DNA of 36,132 nucleotides from Roseateles sp. (GCF_019237615.1 NZ_JAFAGT010000080.1:1-36132); one strand, 5' to 3'; shown: positions 23,419 through 33,112, counted from the first letter of the stretch. Made by a program: numbers and translations. The notes: generated by a model not told the origin, from the sequence alone.

Positions 23419-24543
23419 ATGACACACCCCGAACTGATGGAACTGCTGCGCCGCTTCGGGCGCGAGGAATGCACCCACGAGCCGCTCTACGCCGCGCTGT
23501 GCGGCGTCGCCGCCGGGGACGAACGGGCGCTCGCGCTGTTGGCCGAGGCGCCGCCCGAGCAGCGCAAGGTCAACCTGCTGCTGGCCGCGCTGCACGAGCG
23601 CGTGCTGGCCGGCGCGGCGCCGGAGCTGGCGGCGTACTACCGCAGCGCCGGCGGCGGCCGCGATCCCGATGACGGGCTCGCGGCGGCGTTGTCGGCCTGC
23701 CTGGTGCGCGAGGGGGCGGTGCTGCTGCAGCGGCTGCGCCATGGCGCGACGCAGACCAACGAGATCGCGCGCGGCGCGGCCATCTGGCCGGCGTTGGGCG
23801 ACGTGGCAAGGGTGACCGGCGCTCGCGACCTGGCCCTGCTGGACTTCGGCTGCAGTGCCGGCCTGAATCTCGGCGTGGACCACTATGCGCTGCGCTACCG
23901 CGACGCGCAGGGGGCCTGCCACGAGCGCGGTCCCGCCGTGGACGGCCGACGGGCCGAGATCGAGTCGCTGTGGTTGGGGCCGCTGCCGCCTCCGCAGGCG
24001 GCCGGCTGGCGCATCGTGTCGCGCCACGGCCTGGATCCGGCGCCCGTCGACCTGGCCGACGCCGGGCGCCTGCGCTGGTTGCAGGCCTGCCTGTGGCCAC
24101 ATGACGCCGCGCGCCGCGAGCGGCTGGCGCACGCGGCCGCCCAGCTGCGCTCGCTGCCGCTCACGCTGACGCGGTCGGACGACTGCATCGCCGCCATCGA
24201 ACCCTGGCTGCGCAGCCTGCCCGCAGGCGTGCAGCCGGTGCTGTTGACGAGCTGGGTGCTGTACTACCTCTGCGCTGCCGAACTCGCGCGTCTGCGGGCC
24301 ACGATGGATGGCCTGTGCCGCAGCCATGGCCTGGCCTGGATCTGCGGCGAGCTGCCGGCCTTGAGCGCCCGCGAGGGCGGTGGGCCGCCCCTGCCGGACC
24401 TGCCTGCCGGCGAGAGCGCCGCGTCTGCGACGCTGTGGACGCTGCGCTGGGCCGGCGCGAGCGGGGTGGCCGAGCGGGCGCTGGGCTGGTCGCACCCGCA
24501 CGGCCGCTGGGTGGCTTGGTGTGCGGCGGCCGGCCCGGGATAA
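23419..24543 (+). CDS. DUF2332 family protein
   Basis: A 374-residue protein with the DUF2332 layout: an N-terminal helical part (FGREECTHEPLYAALCGVAAGD, PEQRKVNLLLAALHERVL), then QTNEIARGAAIWPAL, and a segment LLDFGCSAGLNLGVDHY that resembles the SAM-binding loop of methyltransferases. The fold may therefore be methyltransferase-like, but no activity is established for the family. It is divergent from the Crp-like gene and may be under its control; tyrB follows after 26 bases, so the two could be co-transcribed. Confidence 0.88.
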   Translation: MTHPELMELLRRFGREECTHEPLYAALCGVAAGDERALALLAEAPPEQRKVNLLLAALHERVLAGAAPELAAYYRSAGGGRDPDDGLAAALSACLVREGAVLLQRLRHGATQTNEIARGAAIWPALGDVARVTGARDLALLDFGCSAGLNLGVDHYALRYRDAQGACHERGPAVDGRRAEIESLWLGPLPPPQAAGWRIVSRHGLDPAPVDLADAGRLRWLQACLWPHDAARRERLAHAAAQLRSLPLTLTRSDDCIAAIEPWLRSLPAGVQPVLLTSWVLYYLCAAELARLRATMDGLCRSHGLAWICGELPALSAREGGGPPLPDLPAGESAASATLWTLRWAGASGVAERALGWSHPHGRWVAWCAAAGPG

Positions 24544-24569
24544 TCCGGCGTCCTTCAACGGAGCACCCC

Positions 24570-25766
24570 ATGTTCGAGCATGTCGACGCCTACGCCGGCG
24601 ACCCCATCCTGAGCCTCAACGAGGCCTTCCAGAAAGATCCCCGCGCCGACAAGATCAACCTTTCCATCGGCATCTACTTCGACGACGAGGGCCGCATCCC
24701 CATGCTGCCCTCGGTGCGCGCGGCGGAGCTGGCCGTCGTCGAGGCCGCCGGCGCGCGGCCCTATCTGCCGATGGAGGGCGCCGCCAACTTTCGCAGCGCC
24801 GTGCAGGCCCTGCTGTTCGGGCCTCGGCATGCGGCGATCCAGGCCGGCCGCATCGCCACCATCCAGGGCGTGGGCTCCAGCGGCGGCCTCAAGGTAGGTG
24901 CCGACCTGCTCAAGCGCTATTTCCCGGACAGCAAGGTCTACCTGTCCGATCCCACCTGGGACAACCACCGCGCCGTCTTCGAGGGCTCGGGCCATGTCTG
25001 CGAGACCTACCCCTACTACGACCCGGCCAGCGGCGGCCTGCGCTTTGACGAGCTGCTGGCCCGCTTCAAGGCCCTGCCTCCGCGCAGCATCGTGGTGCTG
25101 CACGCGTGCTGCCACAACCCCACCGGCGTGGACCTGACGCAGGACCAGTGGCGCGCCCTGGTGCCGGTCATCCGCGAGCGCGAGCTGCTGCCTTTCCTGG
25201 ACCTGGCCTACCAGGGTTATGGCGACGGCATCGAGGAGGACGCCTTCGCGCCGCGCCTGCTGGCCGACGAGGGTCTGCCCTTCCTGATCGCCAACAGCTT
25301 CTCCAAGAGCATGAGCCTGTACGGCGAGCGCTGCGGAGCCTTGAGCGTCGTCTGCCCGGACGCCGACCAGGCCGCCCGCGTGCTGGGCCAGCTGAAGTTC
25401 ATGATCCGCCGCAACTACTCCAATCCGCCCATGCACGGCGGCCAGATCGTCGCCAAGGTGCTGACCGACCCGGCCCTGCGTGCGCGTTGGGAGGCCGAGG
25501 TGACCGAGATGCGCGAACGCATCCAGGCCATGCGCCGCCAGCTGCACGGCGTGCTCGCAGCCAAGCTGCCGGGCCGCGACTTCTCCTACTTCCTGACCCA
25601 GCGCGGCATGTTCAGCTACACCGGCCTGACGCCGGAGCAGGCCGAGCGGCTGAAGACCGAGTTCGGCGTCTACATCCTGCGCTCCGGCCGAATGTGCGTG
25701 GCCGGGCTGAACACGCGCAACGTCGAGGCCACGGCCCGGGCGTTTGCCGCCGTGCTGGGCGGCTGA
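24570..25766 (+). CDS. tyrB: Aromatic amino acid aminotransferase (class I, AspC/TyrB type)
   Basis: A 398-residue fold-type I PLP aminotransferase. The beginning FEHVDAYAGDPILSLNEAFQ is typical of TyrB/AspC. Seen are the PLP contact segment HACCHNPTGVDLT, DLAYQGYGDG, the PLP lysine K246 in NSFSKSMSLYGERCG, and the C-terminal substrate arginine region ILRSGRMCVAGLN. It transfers amino groups between aromatic or dicarboxylic amino acids and 2-oxoacids. Separating TyrB from AspC by sequence reading alone is uncertain. The TIGR02285 gene follows after 11 bases. Confidence 0.92.
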   Translation: MFEHVDAYAGDPILSLNEAFQKDPRADKINLSIGIYFDDEGRIPMLPSVRAAELAVVEAAGARPYLPMEGAANFRSAVQALLFGPRHAAIQAGRIATIQGVGSSGGLKVGADLLKRYFPDSKVYLSDPTWDNHRAVFEGSGHVCETYPYYDPASGGLRFDELLARFKALPPRSIVVLHACCHNPTGVDLTQDQWRALVPVIRERELLPFLDLAYQGYGDGIEEDAFAPRLLADEGLPFLIANSFSKSMSLYGERCGALSVVCPDADQAARVLGQLKFMIRRNYSNPPMHGGQIVAKVLTDPALRARWEAEVTEMRERIQAMRRQLHGVLAAKLPGRDFSYFLTQRGMFSYTGLTPEQAERLKTEFGVYILRSGRMCVAGLNTRNVEATARAFAAVLGG

Positions 25767-25777
25767 CCGGCGGCACC

Positions 25778-26644
25778 ATGGTGCGTCCGGCACTGGTCGT
25801 CGCGGCAGCCCTGCTGTGCGGCGGCCCGCTGTCCGCGCAGCCGGTGGTGGAGCGAATCACCTGGCTGGCGGGCGACACCGTCGCCGGGCGCGGTGCCGGC
25901 GGTGCGCGGCCCTCGGACCGCCTCATCGACTGGGTCAGCGCGCGCCTGCCGGGCATCGCGCATGAGCGCATCGTCGCCAATGCCAAGCGCAGCTGGGCGC
26001 TGATCGAGCGCGGCGAGCCGGTCTGCCATGCCGGCGCCGTGCGCTCGGCACAGCGCGAGGCGCTGGCCTATTTCAGCAACACCTGGCTGATGCCGCCTCC
26101 GCAGCTCATCGCGCGGCGCGACCATGTCGCCACCCTGCCGGTGGACGCAGCCGGCCGCGTGGACCTGACCGCCCTGCTGGCCGACCCCCGCCGTCAGGGC
26201 GTCGTCGTGCACGGCCGCAGCTACGGGCCGGTGCTCGATGCGCGGCTCGGGCAGCCGGCGGCGCAGGCCGCGCTGCGCCGCGTCACGCCGGGCGACTTCG
26301 GCAGCAACCTGATGTCCATGCTGCTGCAGGGCCGGGCCGACTACACGATCGAGTTCCCCAACGTACTGGCCGCGCTGGCCCAGGGTCAACCCGAGGTGGC
26401 GGGCCTGGCGATGCTGCCGATACGCGGCGCGATGGAGCCCGTCATCGGTGGCGTGGCCTGCCCGCGCACCCCTTGGGGCCAGGCCGCCATCCATCGCATC
26501 GACGCGGTGCTCGGCACGCCGGAAGGCGCGGCCATGCTGCGCGAGGGCCTGATGGCGGATCTGCCCGCCGAAAGCCGCCGCCAGTACCGCGACCTCATCG
26601 ACAGCTTCTTCCACCAGCGCAGCCAGCCCACACCGGGGCTCTGA
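25778..26644 (+). CDS. TIGR02285-type periplasmic protein (solute-binding-like)
   Basis: A 288-residue protein with a signal peptide (ALVVAAALLCGGPLSAQ). The mature part resembles family 3 extracellular solute-binding proteins of the TIGR02285 group: ERITWLAGDTVAG at the N-terminus, ALIERGEPVCHAGAV, YFSNTWLMPPPQLIAR, and a late GGVACPRTPWGQ. Two Cys (in PVCHAG and GVACPR) could form a disulfide, as is usual in this group. No ABC transporter permease is nearby, so the ligand and purpose are unknown. It follows tyrB by 11 bases. Confidence 0.8.
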   Translation: MVRPALVVAAALLCGGPLSAQPVVERITWLAGDTVAGRGAGGARPSDRLIDWVSARLPGIAHERIVANAKRSWALIERGEPVCHAGAVRSAQREALAYFSNTWLMPPPQLIARRDHVATLPVDAAGRVDLTALLADPRRQGVVVHGRSYGPVLDARLGQPAAQAALRRVTPGDFGSNLMSMLLQGRADYTIEFPNVLAALAQGQPEVAGLAMLPIRGAMEPVIGGVACPRTPWGQAAIHRIDAVLGTPEGAAMLREGLMADLPAESRRQYRDLIDSFFHQRSQPTPGL

Positions 26645-26751
26645 GACCGGCTGCGGATGCCCGCTGGTTATGGATGGCGCGCTGGCTTTCATTGGCTGCG
26701 GCCGGCCCCCTCTCTTACCCTGCGCCGCTGTATGAGGCTGGTAGCGGCAGG

Positions 26752-27993
26752 ATGAAGCATTGCGTGGTGATTGGCGGTGGCGTGGTGGGCCTGACGACGG
26801 CCTGGGCGCTGCTGGAGAGAGGCCACGGCGTGACGCTGGTCGAGCGCGAGCCCGAGGTGGCCCAGGGGGCCAGCCGCGCCAATGGCGGCCAGCTCAGCTA
26901 CCGCTATGTGTCGCCGCTGGCCGACGCCGGCGTGCCGCTGAAAGCGCTGCGCTGGCTGCTGGACCCCGACGGCCCGCTGCGCTTCAAGCCCGAAGCGAGC
27001 TGGGCGCAATGGTCCTGGCTGATCGCCTTCCTGCGCAACTGCCGCGGCCCTGTCAACCGTCGCACCACCGAGCGCCTGCTGGCGCTTGGCGCCTACAGCC
27101 AGGCTTCGTTCGCGCGGCTGCAGGCCGAGGCCCGGCTCGACGCCATCGCGCTGCGCGCGCCCGGCAAGCTGGTCGTCTACCGCAAGCCGGCCGAGTTCGC
27201 CCGCGTGGCCGCGCGCATGAACGGCAGCGGCGTCGAGCAGGCCATGTCGCATGACGATTGCGTCGCGCTGGAGCCGGCCCTGGCGGACGCCGGGTCGGCA
27301 CTGGCCGGCGGCATCTTCACGCCCGGCGAGGCGGTGGCCGACTGTCATGCCTTCTGCACCCAGTTGCACGAGCGGCTGCGCCAGCACGAAGGCTTTCGCG
27401 GCCGGCTGGGCGCAGCGGTCGAGGGCTTGCTGCGCGACGGCCAGGGCCGGGTGCGCGGCGTGCGCACGGCGGCGGGCGAGGTCGCGGCGGACGCGACCGT
27501 CCTTGCCGCCGGACTGCACAGTCGCGCGCTCGCGGCGGCGGCCGGCGTCGCGCTGCCGCTGTACCCGTTGAAGGGCTACAGCCTCACAGCGCCCATCCAG
27601 GCCGGCCACCTCCCGCCCGAGGTCAGCGTGACCGACTTCGAGAAGAAGATCCTCTACGCCCGCATCGGCCAGGAGCTGCGCGTCGCGGCCATGGTGGACC
27701 TCGTCGGCGACGATGCAGGCCTGGACGCGGGGCGGCTGGCCTCGCTGCAGCGCTCGGTGCGCGCCACCTTCCCGAACGCGGCCGACTACGACCGCGCCAC
27801 GCCCTGGGCCGGCCTGCGTCCGGCCACGCCCAGTGGCGCGCCCATCCTCGGCGCCAGCGGCCAGCCCGGGCTGTGGCTCAACGTGGGCCATGGCGCGCTC
27901 GGCTTCACCTTCTCCTTCGCGACGGCCAACATCCTGGCCGAACTGGTGTCGGGCCGGAACAGCCCGTTGCCGCTGGACGGCCTGACGCTGTGA
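26752..27993 (+). CDS. dadA: D-amino acid dehydrogenase (FAD)
   Basis: A 413-residue flavoenzyme oxidising D-amino acids, mainly D-alanine, to 2-oxoacids and ammonia with electrons passing to the respiratory chain. The FAD-binding Rossmann motif is VVIGGGVVGLTTAWAL at the N-terminus; then SRANGGQLSYRYVSPLAD, the typical DadA segment, YPLKGYSLT, and WAGLRPATPSGAPILG near the C-terminus. The next gene starts with a GTG overlapping its stop (GTGA), so the two are coupled. Context with peptidoglycan-type hydrolases suggests that it handles D-Ala from peptide breakdown. Confidence 0.93.
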   Translation: MKHCVVIGGGVVGLTTAWALLERGHGVTLVEREPEVAQGASRANGGQLSYRYVSPLADAGVPLKALRWLLDPDGPLRFKPEASWAQWSWLIAFLRNCRGPVNRRTTERLLALGAYSQASFARLQAEARLDAIALRAPGKLVVYRKPAEFARVAARMNGSGVEQAMSHDDCVALEPALADAGSALAGGIFTPGEAVADCHAFCTQLHERLRQHEGFRGRLGAAVEGLLRDGQGRVRGVRTAAGEVAADATVLAAGLHSRALAAAAGVALPLYPLKGYSLTAPIQAGHLPPEVSVTDFEKKILYARIGQELRVAAMVDLVGDDAGLDAGRLASLQRSVRATFPNAADYDRATPWAGLRPATPSGAPILGASGQPGLWLNVGHGALGFTFSFATANILAELVSGRNSPLPLDGLTL

Positions 27994-29084
27994 CGGCCGA
28001 CGACCTCGCCGAAGCCCTGCGCGCCGCCGTGCTGGCGCAGCGCTTCGAGACGACGGCCGACAGCCTGCAGGACGGCGCGCCGCTGGGCTGGCATCCCAGC
28101 ATCGACCTCGCCGTGGTTGTCTTCCCGGCTGGCGAGGCGCCGGTGGGTGCCAACGTGCTGTTCTCGCGCGAGCATCCCCAAGGCCTGGTCGCTCGCTTCG
28201 ACGGCGCCTTCGGCGCGGTCGCCAACATCGGCTTCCATGCCGACGTGCGCGACGCCGCGGGCGATTCCCATGCCTGGCTGCCGGGCGCGGACTGGTCGCG
28301 CATCGCCTTCCCCGCATGGTTCGGCAGCGGCCCCCGTTTCGTCGCGCCGTATCCGGCCTCGCTGCTGAAGACCATGGTCGCCGTCGGCGTGGGCCTGCTG
28401 GTGGACAGCGACCGCAGCGACTGGGCGTTGCCGCTGGCCTACCAGGGCAGGACCCGGCCCGTGGGCGACTGGCTGTTCGACATGATCACCGTGAGCAGCA
28501 ACGAGGCCACGTCCGCCCTCGTGGCCCACCTGCATGCGCGCGGCGGCATACGCCGCGAGGGCGGGCGCGAGGTGCACAACGAGATGCAGGCACTGTTCGC
28601 CGCCCATGGCCTGCCGGGCTTGATGATCGCCAATACCCGCTCCGACGGCGGCTGGGGCAATGCGGCCGGCTCGGGCGTGGGCCATATCCAGATGACGGCC
28701 TGGGATGCGCTGCGGCTGATGTGGCGGCTGGACGCCGATGCCCCGGCCGTGTCGCCCCGGCCGCCTTTCATCAGCGCCGCCAGCCGCGCCGTCATCCGCG
28801 GCGCGCTGGACGCGCAGAAGCTGCACCAGGTCCTGAGCAGCGAGTCGCTGCGCGCGCTGCCCGGCTGGGTGCCGGGCATTCCGGCGCGCTTCGCGCACAA
28901 GACCGGCGGCACGCAGAACTACGGCAGCGACGCCGGCATCGTGCATGACGGCGAACTGCACTACCTGATCGCCGTGACGACCAGCCTGGGCAGCCGCTAC
29001 GCGCCCCACCCGGACGCCTCCACGACCTGGAAGCTGCCCGCACTGGGCGGCGCCGTGCACGCATGGCTGAAGGCGAATACCTGA
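27990..29084 (+). CDS. Serine hydrolase of the beta-lactamase/penicillin-binding fold, without signal peptide
   Basis: A 364-residue protein with the three active-site motifs of the fold: SxxK as S124-LL-K127, SxN as S169-S-N171, and KTG at 304-306 (HKTGG). Segment order resembles class A beta-lactamases, but the first 115 residues form an extra domain (GWHPSIDLAVVVF, FDGAFGAVANIGFHADV). No export signal is visible at the N-terminus from the GTG start, so it may act in the cytoplasm as a peptidase or amidase on D-amino-acid peptides rather than as a resistance enzyme. It overlaps dadA by four bases and the LD-carboxypeptidase gene by 22. Confidence 0.8.
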   Translation: MTADDLAEALRAAVLAQRFETTADSLQDGAPLGWHPSIDLAVVVFPAGEAPVGANVLFSREHPQGLVARFDGAFGAVANIGFHADVRDAAGDSHAWLPGADWSRIAFPAWFGSGPRFVAPYPASLLKTMVAVGVGLLVDSDRSDWALPLAYQGRTRPVGDWLFDMITVSSNEATSALVAHLHARGGIRREGGREVHNEMQALFAAHGLPGLMIANTRSDGGWGNAAGSGVGHIQMTAWDALRLMWRLDADAPAVSPRPPFISAASRAVIRGALDAQKLHQVLSSESLRALPGWVPGIPARFAHKTGGTQNYGSDAGIVHDGELHYLIAVTTSLGSRYAPHPDASTTWKLPALGGAVHAWLKANT

Positions 29085-29968
29085 TCCCGCCGCTGCGCGC
29101 GGGCGCGGGCATCGCCGTCATCGCGCCGGCCGGCCCGCCCGCGCCGGGGCGGCTGGCCCCGGTCGAAGGCTGGCTGCGCGAGCGCGGCTACGTGCCCACG
29201 CTGCTGCCCAGTTGCTTCGGGCCGCCGCCGCTGGACTTTCTCGCCGCGCCCGATGCCGTGCGGCTGGCCGACGTGCATACCGCCTTCGCCGACGCGCGCT
29301 TCGATGCCGTGCTCGCGCTGCGCGGCGGTTCGGGCTGCATCCGCCTGCTCGACGGCATCGACCTGGGCCTGCTCGCCGCCAGCCGCAAGCTGCTGATCGG
29401 CTACAGCGACCTGACCCTGCTGCACGCGCTGCGCGACCGCGCCGGCATCCCGTCCCTGCACGCACCTATGCCGGCCAGCGACTGGGGCCTGCCCGGCGCC
29501 GAGGCCGACACCGAGGCGCTGTTCCAGCGCCTGGCCAGCGGCTGGCGGGCCGGCGACGTCGCGGGCCGCGCCGCGCCGCATCCCCTCAGCCATGGCGGGC
29601 GCGCGCAGGGCCGATTGATCGGCGGCAACCTCGCGATGTTCTGCGCGCTGCTGGGCACACCCTTCATGCCGGACGTCGACGGCACCCTGCTTTTCGTCGA
29701 GGACATCAGCGAGGAGCCCCACCGCGTCGACCGCATGCTGAGCCAGCTGCGCCTGGCCGGCGTGCTGGAGCGCATCGCCGGCCTGTTGGTCGGCAGCTTC
29801 AGCGGTGCGCAGGCAAGCCCCGATGCCGTGCTGGCCGATCACCTGCCGCGGCTGCGCTGCCCGGTGCTGGCCGGCTGGCCTTCGGGGCATGGCCAGCCGA
29901 ACCGGCCGCTGCCGCTGGGTGTGCCGGCCGTGATGGACGTCGCAGCCCGCACGCTGACGCTGGGCTGA
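29063..29968 (+). CDS. LD-carboxypeptidase (S66 family, muramoyltetrapeptide carboxypeptidase-like)
   Basis: A 301-residue cytoplasmic peptidase that in E. coli (LdcA) removes the terminal D-Ala from the murein tetrapeptide. The nucleophile is S115 in LLIGYSDLTLLH, the Glu region is LLFVEDISEEPHRVDRML, and the His lies in WPSGHGQPNRPLPLG. The FDAVLALRGGSGCIRLLD segment is the family signature. Its ATG lies 22 bases inside the serine hydrolase gene, indicating coupled expression. Microcin C-type peptidases of the same family are an alternative, but the dadA context favours peptidoglycan peptides. Confidence 0.92.
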   Translation: MAEGEYLIPPLRAGAGIAVIAPAGPPAPGRLAPVEGWLRERGYVPTLLPSCFGPPPLDFLAAPDAVRLADVHTAFADARFDAVLALRGGSGCIRLLDGIDLGLLAASRKLLIGYSDLTLLHALRDRAGIPSLHAPMPASDWGLPGAEADTEALFQRLASGWRAGDVAGRAAPHPLSHGGRAQGRLIGGNLAMFCALLGTPFMPDVDGTLLFVEDISEEPHRVDRMLSQLRLAGVLERIAGLLVGSFSGAQASPDAVLADHLPRLRCPVLAGWPSGHGQPNRPLPLGVPAVMDVAARTLTLG

Positions 29969-30067
29969 GCCGGGGCAGGCGCGGAGCCGCGCCATCGGCA
30001 GCGACATCGCCGCGGCTTTCAGGCCTCCGAACGCCCTGCCGGACAGCCGGGCCATTCGCACAGGTTA

Positions 30068-30140
30068 TGCCCGGTTTTCAAAGCGTGATCGTCATGAACG
30101 CCACGATCCAGGGACCACCCTGTGGGCCTTCGCGCTAGCT
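30068..30140 (+). promoter_or_regulatory. Weak promoter candidate for the receptor gene (bases 30140 to 30168)
   Basis: TTGCGG (30140-30145) lies 17 bases before TAGTTA (30163-30168), about 20 bases ahead of the receptor ATG. The -10 match is poor. The 216-base gap after the LD-carboxypeptidase suggests that a separate promoter exists. I see no Fur-type box. The end coordinate of this entry should read 30168. Confidence 0.25.
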
Positions 30141-30184
30141 TGCGGCAATCATCGTGTCAACGTAGTTATTTGCAGGAGCACTTG

Positions 30185-33094
30185 ATGAAACCGACTCGAA
30201 TTGCCTGTGCAGCAGCCCTTCTTTGCGTCAGCGGTGCCGTCCTGGCGCAGGCCGCCACGGACACGCAGCCCGCTTCGGCATCGAAGCTTGAAAAGGTCAC
30301 CATCACCGGCTCCAGCATCAAGCGCCTGGCCGACGAGAAGGCGATGCCCATCGAGGTCATCACCGCCACGCAGGCCCGCCAACTGGGCCTGACCAGCGTG
30401 GACCAGCTCGTCGACAGCCTGTCCGCCAACGTCGGCGGCCAGACCAACCAGACCACCAACAATGCCGTTTTCGGCGGCGACGGCGAGAAGACCTATGGCG
30501 GCGCCAACTTCGCCAACCTGCGCGGCCTGGGCCCCACCGGCACGCTGGTGCTGCTGAACGGCCGCCGCGTCTCCACGCACGGCATGAGCGGCGGCGCGGT
30601 GGACCTGAACACCATCCCGATGGACGCCATTGAGCGCGTCGAGGTGCTGAAGGACGGCGCATCCGCCATCTACGGCACCGACGCCATCGGCGGCGTCATC
30701 AACTTCATCACCAAGACGAGCTACCAGGGCATGTCGCTGGGCGGCAGCTACTTCACGCCAGAGGCGTCGGGTGGCGGCCAGACATCGCGCCTGTCCGGCT
30801 CGGTCGGCTGGGGCAGCCTGGAGCGCGACGGCTTCAACCTGATGGCCACGCTGACGGTGGACAACCGGCGCATCCTGCGTGGCACCGACCGTCCCTGGGC
30901 CACCGGCTACCAGCCCGACTTGCTGCTGACACCCGACTCGACCAGTTCCGTCCACGCCAACATCATCGCCTCGGCCAACACGGCGCTGGGCACGGGCGGC
31001 ACGCTGGTCGGCGGCACCGACCCGACCAAGTACACCAACCTGAACCTGCTGGCCTTCCGCGGCGAATGTGAGGCCATCCCGAACCAGGTGCCGCTTGCGC
31101 CCAACATCAAGATCTGGGACCTGTTCGGCTACACCAAGGCCAACTCGACGTACCGTTGCGCGCGCGACTATGGCCGCAATTACATGCTGGCCTCGCCGCA
31201 GGACGCCGTGAACGGCATGCTGCGCGGTACGCTCAACATCAGCGACAACCATCGCGCCTCCATCGAGGTGATGGCGTCCGACGTCAAGAACCGCGGCGAG
31301 TACTCGCCGGCGCAAATCAGCTCGAGCACAGGCCCCGCCGGCCCGGTCACGCCCACCAACCCCTTCGGCGGCCCCATCACCAACCTGCGGCCGGACAGCC
31401 CCTACTACCTGGATATGAAGGCGCTGGTGGACGCCAAGGATTTCAACTCGAAGCTGCCCATCGCCTACCGCGTCAACTTCCTGAACGACCTCGGCCTGCG
31501 CATCCGCGAGAACGAGACCAAGAACCTGCGCGTGCAGGCGTCGCTGGAAGGCAGCATCGGCCAGTTCGATTACTCGGTGGGCGCCGGCTACGGTGAGTCC
31601 AAGAGCACGGCCACGCTGATCAACGGCTTCCCCAATACCAGGAAGCTGGTGGACCTGCTGGGCTCGGGCAAGTACAACCCCTTCATCATGCCGGGCCAGA
31701 CGCAGACGGCCGACGTCATCGCCGCCTTCGAGGACATGCAGATGCGCGGCAAGATCTACGACGGCAAGACCAGCGTCAAGCAGCTGGATGCCACGATCTC
31801 CGGCCCGCTCGGCAACTTCCTGGCCGGTCCCGTGGAGTTCGCGCTGGGCGTCAATGCCCGCCAGGAGGCCTATGAGTTCTCGGGCTCCGAGTACTTCCTC
31901 TGCATCGACAGCATCTCCGCCGCCACGCTGGCGCAGTACGACAACAAGGCGCTGACCTATGGCTGCCCGGGAAACAGCTCTTCGCCCAGCCTGTCGCGCA
32001 AGGTCGGTGCCGTGTTCGGCGAACTGGTGACCCGCCCGCTCAAGGGCCTGGAAGTCACGCTGCAGGCCCGCTATGACCATTACCAGGCCATCGGCGGCAC
32101 GACCAACCCCAAGATCGGCGTCAAGTACCAGCCCGTCGACACCGTGCTGCTGCGCGCCTCGGCCAACACCGGCTTCCGTGCGCCCACGCCCCAGCAGATC
32201 AACCAGGGCGTGGTCGAGTCCCAGCTGACCGGCCAGTTCCGCGACCCCGTGCTGTGCGCCGACATCAACCACCCTGTCGATCCCTCGCAGTGCGCCCGCC
32301 TGAGCATGCCGTACCACGCCGGTGGCAACCCCAAGCTGACGCCCGAGAAGTCGCGCCAGGCCACGGCCGGCTTCGTGTTCGCGCCCAACAAGAGCTTCCA
32401 GGCCTCCGTGGACTACTGGCAGATCACCATGAGCGATCGCATCCGCCAGCTGAGCACGAGCGAGATGATCTCGAACTACGACGTCTACAAGGACAACTTC
32501 GTTCGCAATTCGACCGGCGTCATCGACTACATCCAGGCCGGCTGGGTCAACTCCGCGGGCAGCAAGACCCGCGGCGTGGACTTCGGCATGATCCAGGCCT
32601 TCGAGGCGCTTGACGGCCGCATCACCGCGTCGCTGAACGGCACGAAGATGATCAGCAACAAGGAGCAGACCCGCGACAACGCGCCGTTCATCGAATACGT
32701 GGGCAAGTGGAGCAACACCACGCTCTACGTGCCCTGGCGCCTGAACGCCAGCCTGGGCTACCGCACGGGCCCCTGGAACGTCACGCTCTCCGGTTCCTAT
32801 GCCGACAGCTATGAAGACCAGAACCGCGGCCCGACGGCGGCTGGTGGTGCCAACTACACCAGCAACCAGCCCTACACCCGCACGGTCAGCTCCTATTCCA
32901 AGTTCAACCTGGTGGGCAGTTACAGCGGCTTCAAGGGCCTGACCATCACCGGCAGCGTCATCAACCTGGCCGACAAGCAGCCCCCGTTCACCTGGCACAA
33001 CGTCGACAGCGCCGCCGGTGCCGGCTGGGATCCGCGCGTCGCCGACCCCCGCGGCCGCACCTGGGGCGTCACCTTCCGCTGGGCCACGGAGTAA
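30185..33094 (+). CDS. TonB-dependent outer-membrane receptor
   Basis: A 969-residue receptor importing a bulky ligand across the outer membrane with TonB energy. Signal peptide MKPTRIACAAALLCVSGAVLAQA; the mature start holds LEKVTITGSSIKR, likely the TonB-box region; the plug domain (about residues 45-165) shows NLRGLGPTGTLVLLNGRR and VEVLKDGASAIYGTDAIGG; a 22-strand barrel follows, ending GVTFRWATE. Cys pairs (RGECE with YRCAR, FLCID with YGCPG, VLCAD with SQCAR) probably close disulfides in outer loops, a trait of large peptide or glycan receptors rather than small siderophore receptors. Start at 30185 has CAGGAG at good distance. A strong terminator follows. The ligand is inferred only from neighbours. 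Confidence 0.93.
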   Translation: MKPTRIACAAALLCVSGAVLAQAATDTQPASASKLEKVTITGSSIKRLADEKAMPIEVITATQARQLGLTSVDQLVDSLSANVGGQTNQTTNNAVFGGDGEKTYGGANFANLRGLGPTGTLVLLNGRRVSTHGMSGGAVDLNTIPMDAIERVEVLKDGASAIYGTDAIGGVINFITKTSYQGMSLGGSYFTPEASGGGQTSRLSGSVGWGSLERDGFNLMATLTVDNRRILRGTDRPWATGYQPDLLLTPDSTSSVHANIIASANTALGTGGTLVGGTDPTKYTNLNLLAFRGECEAIPNQVPLAPNIKIWDLFGYTKANSTYRCARDYGRNYMLASPQDAVNGMLRGTLNISDNHRASIEVMASDVKNRGEYSPAQISSSTGPAGPVTPTNPFGGPITNLRPDSPYYLDMKALVDAKDFNSKLPIAYRVNFLNDLGLRIRENETKNLRVQASLEGSIGQFDYSVGAGYGESKSTATLINGFPNTRKLVDLLGSGKYNPFIMPGQTQTADVIAAFEDMQMRGKIYDGKTSVKQLDATISGPLGNFLAGPVEFALGVNARQEAYEFSGSEYFLCIDSISAATLAQYDNKALTYGCPGNSSSPSLSRKVGAVFGELVTRPLKGLEVTLQARYDHYQAIGGTTNPKIGVKYQPVDTVLLRASANTGFRAPTPQQINQGVVESQLTGQFRDPVLCADINHPVDPSQCARLSMPYHAGGNPKLTPEKSRQATAGFVFAPNKSFQASVDYWQITMSDRIRQLSTSEMISNYDVYKDNFVRNSTGVIDYIQAGWVNSAGSKTRGVDFGMIQAFEALDGRITASLNGTKMISNKEQTRDNAPFIEYVGKWSNTTLYVPWRLNASLGYRTGPWNVTLSGSYADSYEDQNRGPTAAGGANYTSNQPYTRTVSSYSKFNLVGSYSGFKGLTITGSVINLADKQPPFTWHNVDSAAGAGWDPRVADPRGRTWGVTFRWATE

Positions 33095-33112
33095 GCTCGC
33101 CCAGCCCTTGCC

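Noticed and set aside
27990-29084. Antibiotic-resistance beta-lactamase
   Set aside because: No signal peptide, extra N-terminal domain, and coupling to dadA and an LD-carboxypeptidase speak for a metabolic hydrolase.
29969-30184. Fur box ahead of the TonB receptor
   Set aside because: No GATAATGATAATCATTATC-like sequence is visible, so iron control is not supported.
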